NCBI GenBank assembly: GCA_035235625.1
Contig: CP141145.1
Span: 23,190,563 to 23,254,562 of the forward strand
From: Saururus chinensis
Taxonomy: Eukaryota; Streptophyta; Magnoliopsida; Piperales; Saururaceae
Length of the DNA: 64,000 bases
Reading direction: 5' to 3'
The notes under the pieces are model-generated. The model saw only the letters and a program-made list of their open reading frames with translations, was not told the DNA's origin and did not search any database. The translations under genes were made by a program, and so were the position numbers. Below are positions 44,215-56,900 of this stretch, in pieces; positions within the stretch are counted from its first letter, which is position 1, and every line of letters begins with the position of its first letter.

Positions 44215-47044
44215 TAATGACCATGAATTTTTGGTATGATTTCTTGACTCTAATAAAACTATTTTATGAGTTTTTAATTATTTTAAGTTATTCAGAGGTA
44301 TATTTTTGGAGATTTTTTATATGGGTATGATAGACTTAGTGAGACGAGCATAACAAGCCTAAGAATGCAAGAAACGGAGGTCGGGAGCGAAAGTTATGAC
44401 CTCAGAAAATGTGCCACATGGGCGAGACCCACTTTAAAAAGTGTGAGATAACCTACTCATGTTGGGTTTAGTTTCGAATGGCTTGTCAATACGAGTCCAT
44501 CGGCACTAAGAATGCGCGATTTCGACTTCGGGATAAAAAGTTATCGTATTTTAAAGTTAGATTAATATTTAATTAAAATAATATTAAAAAATAAGAAACA
44601 AACAAAATAGCTGGCTAGCAGCTTGCATCGAGCCGAGCCAAACCATGGCGTAAGTCGTGGCTTGTGAGCCGCGCCAAGTGGAATGACGTGCGTATGCACA
44701 ACATGTGTCGGATGCGTCGCAAGTCTATACAAACCGACGCGACACGCAAACAAACATGTGGCGTCGCCGTGCGGTTCGCATGCGCCGTGCCAATGCATGA
44801 GCCGCACACGCATTAAGTTTGGCAGTGCCACGGATTTAGCCAATAAACGCGTGATGCATGTTGTGCGCACTTATGCGCAATGCGTGTCGCTCGCACGTAT
44901 GCACGACGCTTGTGGCGCACATTATGCACGACATGTGTCATGCGCACGTGCATGTGCATGCGACATTCCGTCGGCTTGCGAGGTTTTCCTTGAAATTCTC
45001 ATTTCCATTCATTCTTCTGGATAAGTTTATTGGGTGATTCTAAGTCTATTTTCTTCCGTTCAAAAAGTGTTCTTAGCTAATTCCAAGGTGTTCTATGCAA
45101 TTGAAGCATTTATTCCTCGAGTTAGGGAACCTATATGGGGAAACACCTTAGCGAAAGGGGAGGTTCTGTCTGCCTCCTACAGGCGCGTGAAGTGTAAAGT
45201 GTCTCCGAGTAAGGGGAGATTTTGTCCGTCGCCTATGGGCGTATTGTGAGAAAAGTGTCCTGGGTTAAGGGGAGGTTCTATCCGTAGCCTACAAGCATGG
45301 AAAGAGAAAAGTGTTCCGGGTTAAGGGGAGGTTCTGTCCATAGCCTATGGGCACAAAAAGAGTTTCTGGAGTCGATCTGCGTCAGTTTTCTTACGTTCAA
45401 GAGGCTTTCTTACCTAAATTGAGCGTGTCGGACATCATAGTGGGGTTATTTTCCTGATTGGAGACCTCCAGAACCCTAGAAGTGGAAATCCAATTTTGTG
45501 GTATCCGGTTTATCGATTTTGAACTCACGCGGAGAGCGAGGTAGGGGCTTTTATCCTTTCTTATGGCATGAATATAAATTTGGTTGTGTTTTGAACTTAT
45601 TATTTATATGAGTCTCGTATGTTATGCATTAGAGATTACTTTCAAGGTATGATTTATGATTTCTGCACATATATTCGATTAGTCGAATGATTAGCCACTG
45701 GAAGCGGACATGTTTTATATACTACATGCTTTACGATTGGCTCATATATCATAGTTTGATCGAATGTTTATCCAAGGATTTTGATATAAATTATACACGT
45801 TGGAGCGTGTGAGATAGAGACAAACTAGCTTCTCCATTGTTTTCATTGCGAATGAATATAATATGTTTGAAAGATGGTATTAGAGGACTCATCCTTGTTG
45901 AAAGAAGGATTCTCAAAGTTATTTTTGAAATGACGTATAAGCATGGTGATTGAGTTACTAAAGTGGGACAAAGAAGGGGTAACTATCTCATTGGAATGAA
46001 TGATCAACCTTGCCTTTGTAGTCATTGATAGCGACGCTCCTATGGCTTGTAGAGGCGGAGCTAGGGTTTTTAAAAAAATAAACATTGGGATAGAATATTT
46101 TAAAAGAAAATAACTCTTTTTGATGTCTGGGAACTCTAGGATATTTTGATTGAGTCTGGGACTCAAGATAATGAGTCTGTGACTCAAGCATATGAGTCTG
46201 GGACTCAAGAGTGTTTTGGTTATCCAGAGCTATTGTTGGGCACCCCGATAGAGCTTTGTTGACTAGTTAAGGGCACAATTAATCCGGTTTGGAATCGGAT
46301 GCATGATACCTATTTTTGCTTGGTGAGCCCCTAACAAAAGGCAAGACCCCTGATTAGCCCCTAACAAAGGGCTCATATCAAGGCTACGTGCTCTATGGTA
46401 GAGAGTATCATGGGAAGACTCTCTACCCTCTAAATCCCGATGCTCAATGAGCACGGGTGGCTCTTATATCCACAAGCACAAATGTTTTGAGATGATGTGT
46501 AGAGGAGTAAGAGGTCATTGCTTTATACCCGCAAAAAATTCTTATTAATAATATATGTCTGGGACATTAGTAGTAAGCCGTGAGAGCTTACAAACCCCAG
46601 AAGCATCTTCGATATGTAGGAAGAAGAACTAGGGGTGGTTTTGGGTGAGAGGCACACCCTGTTTTTATGTAAAATATTATATATGATATGTGATGTGAAA
46701 CTGCCATGTGTTTATTCATGCCTGATAGTATAAATTCCCCTACTAAGTATTTTAAAATACTCACCACCCCCAGACTTTGTAGGACTCGACGAAGCTTAGT
46801 GTGCGGGTAGAAGAGCCTACTACAAGTTTTATTGATGTAATTTTGAGGATTTCAACCGCACCGAAACAAGTAAGAACTCTCCTTATTATTGTTTTCTTAT
46901 GTGTTTGTACACGGACCGTGGTTCCTGGGGAAATAATTATTATATTATCACATAAGGCGAGCAGCTCTAGTTGCGGGCCCGGGTAAACTCTGATATTTTT
47001 GTGAAAAGAAATTTTATATGCTTCTAAAATCCTGGGGCGTGACA
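44215..47044 (+). mobile_element. Solo LTR, Ty3/Gypsy (Tekay/Del-like), 2.8 kb
   Basis: It begins TGTAATGACCATGAATTTTTGG and ends CCTGGGGCGTGACA. It is flanked by a perfect 5-bp duplication CATTT (44210-44214, 47045-47049) inside an older LTR. It contains a CpG-dense block at 44600-44970 and three 'aaggggaggttctgtc' repeats at 45150-45350. No internal region remains. Confidence 0.92.
45150..45350. repeat. Tandem repeats inside the solo LTR
   Basis: Units of about 55 bp contain 'taaggggaggttctgtcc.tagcctatgggc...gtgttccggg'. A diverged form occurs in the older LTR at 22000-22290. Confidence 0.8.
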
Positions 47045-48259
47045 CATTTTAAATCAAATTGGCTAACATGTAAATTTTCTATGCAGTTGTAGTGTAGCTG
47101 ATCAATTGGCCTCCCACGACAATTGATCTACCATGAAGAAATAAAAAATCAAAGTCACTTTGCTTGATCTATCGGCCATGGAGGGTGATAAACCAGTTGA
47201 ACATGTAGTTTCCTAGTTGAAGCTGCTTTTGATTCATTTTTCAACTAGACCTCTTTGACCGGCTCTTATACTTATATAAACACCTATAGGATTCAAAATT
47301 AGAGGTTTCCAACCTATTTTCTAAAGAGAAAAAGAGAAGAGAAGGTGAAGGAACATTCAAGAACTTTCATGAAGATTCAGGAGCTTCTTTCAGCCATGCA
47401 AGGCAAGATTTATTATACTTTGGAATTGATGAAGCCATAGATGAGTTTCAATTTCTTTTTCTTTTGATTTAGATCTCAATTGTGAAGTATGACGATAGTA
47501 TAACAAGTGCTTCATTTTTAATGAAATGGTTTTTTATGTTAATTTAATGCTATGTTGATGTATTGGTCTTGTTGGATGATAGATCCATGTGGTTTTGATA
47601 CTCACGTCCATTATATTTTTTGCGATTTAGATGAGATCGTTATGTAATAGGCTTTGATGTTCATGTGATTAATGAATTAGATGATTTATGGTAGGAAATT
47701 GATATTCATACTCCACTTTCTTTACACCAAAAGCCTTACTGCACCTCTGATTGGATAGAGAAGGTAAGTCACACTTGATGACATGGAGATTCACTTTTCC
47801 CTATCCAATCAAAGGTGGAGTAAAGCTTTTGATGTAGAGAAAGTGGAGTAGGAATGTTAGCTTCTTTTATGCAAAGATTAGACAAGTCATGTCTATTGGT
47901 TGATTATGTGTAAATGATTTCTTCTATGTTAAAAATAATTCATGCCTTGGAGTTAATTACTGATTTTCTCTAAAGTAATTCTAGCTTGTAGATGAGAATA
48001 CTTGTCCATACTCATACTTGATTTTGAATAGAGATTAAGGGGTTATTATGATTCTATCGGTGGATTCAATTTCCTAAGTTGTTGTCATCATATTGCTCTT
48101 TTGCTTAGTTTAAGTTGGTTTACTAGGTTACTTCCTTGTTTAATTTCAATTTGAGCTCTTTTAGTTCTCAATCATCCACAAATCCTTCTCTTAGATTTGG
48201 TAATAATTTAATCTATCCTTGATGTTCGACAACCCTTAATACATTATAAACGATCAAGC

Positions 48260-49770
48260 ACTCGCAATAACTGGTAGACAATAGTCAACAGTTAACAACC
48301 GATAGTCAACAAAGAAATTTATAGTAGTAAAGTGGTAGTAAGACAACATTTTGAGTAGCAATATCTATCTCAATAAAGCAAATAGATAAAAAGAAAAATA
48401 AATGATAATTTAAACACACAACTGTTGGCTATCAACTTTTGACTATTGACTTTAGTTGTCATGTATTAGAAAGGGTTTGCCGGTGTTGGAGAAGGAGGTT
48501 TCTAGTGTTGAATAAGGAGGTCTTTGATAGGGCTTTCAATGGGTATCCGGAATTCGTGTTCGGGTATTTTATAAACTAGTAACATGTAAAATATGAGGGT
48601 AATTTTACCTGCCCATTTATTAAGAGGGTAGGGCATGAGTAACCCATTGTCCATACCCATTACTCATCACTTGTTACCTTGCTCATATACATAGCATGCT
48701 CATTACCCAAATTTAATATGCAATTACCCATATGATCCATTTAGCCCATCTGCTCTCATTTGACCCATGACGCCCATCTTATGAACAAATATTCTTGTGA
48801 TAAAATTTATGTAAGTATTTTCTATCAAATTCTAATTCTTATTGCTCATTGGTAGTAGGGTTTGACCTAATGCTACAAACATTTAAATTTTCAGTAATTA
48901 TTTCATTTATGTGTTATAATTCCTTGGTCATAGACCAAAGTCGGCCATGTATTGGTTGTTGTTAATCCTTCCAAAGAGGTCTCTTTATATGGAAGTGACA
49001 TAGTTGTTGCTTACATGCAGAAGCTTATGGACAACCCTCATGTTTATGCAGTTGCATATGCACCCTTGCCTTCAATGAGAATGTCTTGCATATAGAAGAA
49101 TTTGTATTTTCATTGGATAAGATTCATAATTAGTTGACTTTGGCATAGTTAAGAAATGCTGTGTTATGAATCATTATACATTTGGATTAAACATGTTATC
49201 ATAATATGCTTGTATAGATATACATTGGATAGACTTTTGTTTACAGTAGGTTATTTCTTCATTTATGTTTTATTGTTTAGTATTTTCTTTGTTTATTATT
49301 TGTTTGCCATTTACCTACTACCCACCCATTTTCCCGATGGGTAATGGGTAGGATAAGGGTAATGAATGGGGAAATGGGTAATGGGTAGGGTACGCATAAA
49401 GTTTTAGGAAACAAGTATGGTTGCGGGTAAAGCTTTACCTGACCCATACCCTACCCATCAACAACCCTAGTCTTTGGTGCCAGAGAAGTGATAGGTCACC
49501 AATGGAAGACTCTATATCATCCAACGCCAATGACAACCATCTTCTTTGATGTCAACGACCCCTTTTACTAATATGTGACTACTAATAGTCGACAATTGCA
49601 TGCTCAAATTTTTTTATTTTACTATTTATATATTTGGTTTGTTGAGATAGTTCAATGTAAATTTTGAGGGGATATCTCCACTTGGAATGTTATCTTACTG
49701 CCCCTTTACTACAATAAATATGCATGTCGACTGCCAATTATCAATTGACAGTTACTGTAAGCGCCATTTA
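48260..49770. mobile_element. Long-TIR (Mutator-like or foldback) element, split by a hAT MITE
   Basis: About 130 bp at 48265-48400 pairs in inverted orientation with 49625-49760. For example, 'tagtagtaaagtggtagtaagacaacatt' pairs with the complement of 'aatgttatcttactgcccctttactacaat'. There is no transposase. The outer ends and target duplication could not be fixed. Confidence 0.6.
48528..49469. mobile_element. Non-autonomous hAT element
   Basis: The ends TAGGGCTTTCAATGGGTA and TACCCATCAACAACCCTA are inverted relatives. They are flanked by GTCTTTGA and GTCTTTGG, an 8-bp target duplication with one mismatch. Subterminal 'ATGGGTA' strings are repeated in opposite orientation at both ends (48600-48730, 49320-49460). 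The AT-rich 0.9 kb body has no transposase. Confidence 0.85.
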
Positions 49771-49916
49771 TGGAAGTACAAAGTTTGTTCGGCATTGGAA
49801 CAAACATAGAATGAAGTTAAAATAAATCTCACTCTTGGTTTTGTGTAGTTGAACATGTCTATGGGTCCATGTTTTAAGATTTGAACTTATAGAGAAAAAA
49901 TGGCTATGCTAGCTAG

Positions 49917-52395
49917 TTTATAAGATCTCTTAATTCTTTCCTTATAATTATGTGTTGCTTGTTTGCTGGTTTGATTTAATTATTGAGTTTATGGGATAGT
50001 TAATTATCAATTTCTTAAAGTTTAATTTCGTTTTTAAAATTTTTAGTGTCAAACTTGATTTACCCAATTTTTTATCAATTTAATGACATTTTCTCTTAAT
50101 TAAGGGTGTAGATCCCACTATGGGCCCCATGTCCGTTTGTGAGAGTGTGTAACCTATTTTGAACCTGAAGCTTTTAGTACTTTGTTCAAGTGGGTTTGGG
50201 TATGGTTAAATTCATTTTTAAATAAAAAATACCCTTAATTAGCCACTTAGGGTATTTACCCTATTTTTCAGCCCAACAATTATTATTTCTAGCCCAAAAC
50301 CCTTACTATATAAAGAAAAATGCTAGCCATTTTCCAAATGGGGAAGGGCTATGTATAAGGGAGGAAGTGCTATGTAGAAAGGAGGAAGTGCTCTACCCCT
50401 ATTTCCCAATGGAGAAACTTTTATTAAGGTGTGTTTTCTTCTCTTAATCACTCATAATATTTTGATTTTGGTCTTAATCACTTCTATCTTCATTTCTCCT
50501 AATTAATTCTTGATTTTATTTTATCAAAATTTTATTTTTAATTTTGATTTAGAACCCTAATTAGGTGATTTTTTGTTTTTAACCTAAGGATGACCTAGAT
50601 CTACCTTCTTTCAAGTTGATTTCTATTAGCTAATTTTAATTTGGTTTAACTAAAACCCTAATTTTTGGGCAGGATTTCTGGAGGTTGAGGATCGTTCCAA
50701 GGATTGAAAGACTTCTTAGAGGTAAGAGTCTTTTACCTTGAGTGTTTTTTCTTCATTGGAATGCATGATTATAGGTGTATTTGAATTCTTACTTCATTTT
50801 GATGTTTAATGGTGATTTGTTGAAAGCATAAGATTTATGGTTATTTTCATACAATTAAGCATGAAAATGATTAGATCCATCATGTTCTAGTCTTAGATTT
50901 TGATTATATCATGTTCTATTATCATTTTTGAATTTATATGAAATTTGGTATAAATTTTGAGAGGTTGAAGACGAACCAAAAAAGTGGACTATTCCGACCG
51001 ATCAAATGGGCTAACAGCCATTCAAATAACAAGCCAGTCGAATAGGCTGTATGGTCATTCGAATGGCTAGGTGTTCAAATGGCTTGCTAGGGCATTCGAA
51101 GGGCCAAATAGCATAATGGTGTTTTAAGCTATTTTTGTGGATTTTTGGCCATTTCATGTTCTTTTCTCTTGATTTTAATTTTCTATGACTATGATGAGTT
51201 ATGATTAACTATAAATGCCACTTAATTTCATGCGAATTTTTTTTAAATTATGATTTAACTTAAGCATGATGATGATCATACTTGTCTAGGGTTAGCATGA
51301 TGTTCTACTTGTTTTAAATTTGTATTTCGATCAAGCCCTTCTTCAGCAGTGAGATCGGGGTCGTTCGGACTTGGTAAAGGTTGTCGCGGCACCTGTAGTA
51401 GGACATAGGACTTATCGCGAGTGATTAATGTTCTACATGTTTTAGCTTAAGTATGAACACTACTACATATATACACTCTTACATATGCTTATATGATTTT
51501 ATTTGTCATAAATAGACCATGTTTCATATACATAAGGATTGATTAGAGTATGTTTACATAAACTTGTACTCATTTAATATTTTCTCACATATGTATCATG
51601 TCACATGCATCATAAAAATGCCTTATAAGTAATGATTAATCGATTGGATGTCATTGGTTACTAGATTAACTGCCCGAGGTTTATCGAATTGATTTTATGT
51701 CTAGAAGGATAGGATTTTTGTTTTACATCCCTTTGAGTATGAGGTGGCTCCCTAAGTTGAGAAGAGCGGATTTGCTATGTGAGAAATTGACGTATTTTCT
51801 GGACCATGAGAATTGAGGCTAGTATGTGTGTGTGCACTGGCTTACCAAGGGCTGCTCAAATTTTTCCTTTTTAGGAATTCAGACTTTCCCCACAAGGGAT
51901 TGTCCCGGGTGAGCAGGGGGGTACCTTCTGAGTTATTGAACTTACCCAAACCACTCTAGTTTTCCTTGTTAGGAATTCGAACCTTCTCTGCAAGGGATTG
52001 TCTGGGGTAAGCAGGTTAACTTGTTTTCCTCAATTGTGAGATATTCACCTAGTAGTTGATGCAACTGTATGGATGATAATGTTCATTGACACAAGTTGTG
52101 TAAGGACAATGATGCTTATGTTACACATGGTGTGTATAACATGATTATACTTGAACATGCAGGATGAAATATGATTTGATATAATTTATTATGTAGAGTG
52201 TGTGTATATTGAGATATGATTATACAGGATGTGAATATTAATACTTAATTCATGCAGGATGTGAATGCTATAATGAGATTCATATGATTACATATGATGT
52301 GTATGTGTTATGAACTATGGATGAACGTCTGATGCACATATGGTATAAAAATGTGTTTATGAAATGTTCTTTACATCGTGATGCATAAGTGGCAT
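49917..52395 (+). mobile_element. Truncated LTR of the 16361-type Tekay-like family
   Basis: Read forward it follows the complement of 16930-19376: 'tataagatctcttaattc' at the start, 'gatcccactatgggccccatgt' near 50115, 'agccattttccaaatggggaaggg' near 50325, GTTCGAA-type boxes at 50995-51115, and 'catcgtgatgcataagtg' at the right. About 0.57 kb of the LTR end is missing at the junction with the next element. Confidence 0.75.
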
Positions 52396-53960
52396 GAATA
52401 AAGAAAAGATGTGCATAAAGAACTCTAGAAGAACAGTATCATAGGGAGATGACTCATCAACTTCAATGGAAATATCATCCTTTTTGGCCTCCTCAATGAG
52501 CAGGCTTCCCTGAATGGAGCAACGATGTTTGGGCATGAACTTCTCATTACATATGAAGCACAATCCATTAAACCTTCACTCTTCCATTTGGGTGGGGGTA
52601 AGATAGCGAACTAGGGGGGCAACTCAGGTGGAGGGTTGGCTAGCCCGACCAGAAGATAGGCCTAGCATTGAAGGGGAGATGGATGCTGGGTAGATGCTAG
52701 AAGGATCTAGGCTGGCCTCCTTGCCTATGCTGGGCAAGCTTCTCCTCCTCGATATGGGCATGGCGTAACACCTTCCACATTAAAGTGCAATGGAAGTGGC
52801 ACATCTAATCTGAAATCTCTATTTTGAGCCCCCTTTTGAAGGTACCCACCAAGGTTGCCATTGGCCAATCCTAGAGGCAATTGGCGATCTTCATGAACTC
52901 ATAATAATAGTAGGAATGTATAGTGGTGGTTTGACGGAGTGTGAAAAACATCTCATTAAAATCTTAGAACTCATTGAGGCTGAATTGAATATGGAGTACA
53001 TCGGCAAAGGAAAGCCATGTCGGAAAGTAGACCTCCTCATAGCTCTGGAAATGGAAGGATGCATAGCTGTCTAAGTGAAAGGCATCTATGTTTAGACATT
53101 CAACATTAGAATGAGTCATTTGGTAGGTGAAAAACTTCTCCGCCTTATAGAGCCACTCTATTGGGTCCTTGTTCTCATTGTAGTGAGGGAAGCATAGCCT
53201 AGCCAAACGGGGTTCAACACCACCCCTTGGTCCTCCACGAGGCCCAGAGAAGTCCTCTCAATCTTCCTTTTACTCTGAGGATAAGTTTCTATGGTTTTGG
53301 GTCATTGCAGTATTTACCCAAACACTTGAGGGGCCTCGTTCTCCTAGGCCTAAACGACCTCCTTCTTTGATATGATCAATGGTAACAAATCGAATAGAGG
53401 TAGGAGGAGGTTGCACAATTCTTTCAAATGCCACTTGGAGACTAGGAGCGCAAGAAATGAAGAGCTAGGAAGGCTCACCCACCTTAGCACTGACTGGTTG
53501 TGGCGTGGGCAGTATGGGAGCCACATAGGTTGTCTGAAGCTGGGTGAAGGCCACCGTCAGTTGTTGAATATGTGCATTCATTGTCTCAAACATGGAGAGC
53601 ACTATGGTTATGTCTAAGCTTGAAGTTGGGGGTGGGCGGTCCTCCATGGTTTTAGTCAATTTCTCGGCCTATGCCTTCAAAATCAACACTACTTGCTTGC
53701 CTCAAGCCATTGTAGATCGTTGAGGCTTTGATATCAATGTTGTGTCTCGGACCGGAATACAAGTGGTACCTAGCTTCAATCGCTAGAAAGGGGAGAAGAT
53801 GATAAAGGGAATAAGAAATTCTACTCTCTTTTCCTAAAAAAACAAAAGGAAGAAGACCCCCTTATAAGGGAGGGCATGACTCCCAAGGAGGGGCGTGCTA
53901 GTTGTGGGATGATAGCCAACTGGGCGGGCCTATAGTAAGACTGTTACTATTCGAACCAAT
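52396..53960 (-). mobile_element. Ty3/Gypsy element fragment: gag, primer site and short LTR
   Basis: On the minus strand there is a short LTR (about 53741-53960, ending in a TGTGTC-type terminus on the plus strand). Next come a Met-tRNA-like primer site (53722-53737), a gag start near 53659, and a retrotransposon gag core (ARLCFPHYNENKDPIEWLYK, 53140-53206). A zinc knuckle of the CFICNEKFMPKHRC type (52515-52560) follows. The pol part is absent. It is an old fragment, broken in several places. Confidence 0.75.
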
Positions 53961-53964
53961 TACC

Positions 53965-56900
53965 CTCCTTGATTACAACTTATCAAAATGTTAAAAAAAG
54001 TATTGTAAAGCAAAGTCCTAAATATATTAAGTCATATAAATGGAAATTAGTTCAAAGGAGGGCAGAGTTGTCTCTAAGTAGGCGTACACAACACGTAATC
54101 TATATTACTTTCTCATTCTGCATCAACCCATATCATAGGCCATTTCTAGAAGCATCACTATACACAACAAATCCTTCGTTTCTAGATAGTAAAATTAAGA
54201 TTCGTGTGGTTGTTAGCTTCCTTTTTAATTATTGACAACCATTTTCACATGCCTCATCCCAAATAAAATTTACCCTTTACTTATTAATTTTGTCAAGGGC
54301 GAAGTGATACTTGAAAATCAATGAATGAATCTTCAGTAATATTTTGCAAGACCAAGAAAACTTCTAATTTTCATGATTGCTATGGGCCTTTCCCACCTCA
54401 TGACTACTTCTATCTTGGTGTGGTCGACTAATACTCTATCCTTTGAAATAACATGATCCAGAAAAACAACTCGCTCTAGTTGGAATTCACACTTACCCAA
54501 TTTAGCATATAACTGATGGGTTCTTAAAGTTTGTAAAACTATTTGTAAGTGTTCTTGATGCTCTTCTGAACTAGTAGAGTAGACCAAAAGATATCATAAA
54601 AAATAATCACAAATTTATCTAAATAAACTTGAAGAACTCAATTAATGAAATCCATAAAAGCTAAAGGAGCATTTGTCAGTCCAAATGGCATTACTAAACA
54701 TTCATAGTGTCCATATTGGGTACAAAAGTTTGTCTTTGAGATATCTTTGTCCCATATTCTCAATTGATGATAATCATACCATAAATCTATTTTAGAGTTT
54801 ACTTTGGCCTCTTGTAACTTATCATCAATATGTGGTAAAGGATATTTATTCTCTATGGTAACAGAGTTAAGCATCCGATAATCTATACATAATATTAATG
54901 ATATGTCTTTCTTCCTTATGAACAAAATAAGAACTCCCTAAGGTGAGACACTCGGTCAAATAAATTCTTTATCCAATAACTCTAATAATTGACACTTTAA
55001 TTTTTGTAGTTCTGCAAGAGCCATGCAGTAAGGTACCTTAGATTATAGAACTTATTCTTGATATTAAATATATTAAAGTTTATCTTTCTTCTTGGCAGTA
55101 CCTTCAGGAGATAATCAGGAGAAACATAAGGGAAATCTCTTATCATTTAAATATCTTCTATCTTAATACATGAAGGCTTTTTAGTGACCACACTAGCTAA
55201 ATATGCTTGACATCCCTAACATATTAATCGTGAAGCCTTAATTGCTAAAATGATGCATGATCGTGAAGGAATTATATTTCCATGAAAGGTAAAGTTCTTC
55301 TCTCCCTGTTTATTGAATATAATTTTCTTCTATTTACCGTCTACTAAGGCCTCAATATCAGTTAACCAATCCATTCCTATTATGACATCAAAGTCTATCA
55401 TACTTATGAGTATAAGATTAGCTACCATATTTTATTTTTTATAGACATAGACACATCTTAAAGAAACTTCTCAGCTAGAAACTTTTTTCCATAGGAGTTG
55501 ACACTTCTTATATATATCCTAGTTCTGTAACATGATAATTAGTACTAAAAGAAAAATCATATGATATAAAGGAATAAATATATGTGCCTTGGGCTTCTCC
55601 TCTATTTTGATCTCATCTTAGCTTTTCTTCTTAGCTAAAATTTTAATTCGATGTCCCTATTCACAATAAGAAAAACATCACCCTTCAATGTAAAAACACA
55701 CTTCATGTGAATGGAATCAGTTACACTTGAAATAATTTTCTAATTTTTTTTCTCCCCTTGAGATTGTGTATGTAGTTCTAAAGGCTTCTGAAATTTTTGA
55801 TTACTATTCTGATTATTAAATGTAACTTTTCTCTTTCTTTCTATAGCCTTAAAATTGCTACTCTGCCCTTGGTCCTTACATTCCGCTAAGAACTCTTGAT
55901 TTCTTGTTCCTATAGAGAAGCCAATCCACTACTTCGGCAAAGTTAGTAGGTTGAAAATCTACAATTCTACTTCAAAGTCCATTATTCATGCCTATGATAA
56001 ACTTGCAAGCCTCCTTTAACTATGTAGTGCAATGATTAGAAGCAAAGCACTGGAACTATACAAATTTATTTTCATATTGAACTACCATCATACTTCCTTG
56101 CTTAAGATTTAAAATTCTTTTTCTTTCTTTCCTTGAACATTGGAATGAAAATACTTATCATATAATACCTCCCTAAACTCCTCCCACTTGATATTTTCCT
56201 TATTAGAAAAGAAGTTCCTTCTACTAACAGCCACTAAAAAGTATCCTCCCCATCATGGAAAACGTGGCTACATCAACTTTTCCATCCTCTAAAACTTTCA
56301 TTGCGTTAAAAATTATTTTCACTTCAAAAGTCCACTTCTTGGCTGCCTTGGGACTGCCTTCTCCTATCAAAGATGGAGTAAATTTTCTTGAATCACTCAA
56401 ACATATTATCCTTCTAATTTTGATTATTTTTAACTAAACTATTGGAATTACTTGCCTGATTGCAACTAAGCTGGAACCCGTGTGCTTGAAGATGCTGATT
56501 CATTTTCTGTATCATCAAGTCAAAGAAATTTTTCATAGGGTCCTCTAGTGCCACTAATTCTTGAGATGATATTTCAATAGGAGCCATGTCATTAGACTAT
56601 GACACATCTCTACCACTATTAGAAGTCATCTATGAGGGTGCTAATAGATTGTAATAACCTTGAATTAATAGTTTGATACACACATGCAAGTTCTTTTTTT
56701 ATTACAACAAGAGGTGAGTTTTAAACACCCCACTCCAATGTTCACATAACCAAACCACATAAAATCATTCAGATCATGAGAAAATACCATATGACATATC
56801 ATATAAACAAAATACTAATTATCTATGTTGACTGATTAAATTACCCCTCTATGGATAGTATATCCCTGTGCTCCCATACCAATTGTGACCTCCTTCACAT

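Larger units (their letters stand above)
44097..48245 (+). mobile_element. TGATAAGTATAAT-family LTR, second copy (split by a solo LTR)
   Basis: It begins TGATAAGTATAATTTAGAC and aligns with 20626-21740 on both sides of the nested insertion (the 'ggctaacatg' part resumes at 47045). TATATAAA at 47273 matches the TATA box of the other copy. The last 40 bp of the LTR are missing at about 48245, next to the long-TIR element. Confidence 0.7.

Noticed and set aside
44562-45024. Histidine/cysteine-rich frames in both directions
   Set aside because: They derive from the GCATG/ACATG-rich CpG block of a solo LTR, and open frames on both strands reflect its composition.
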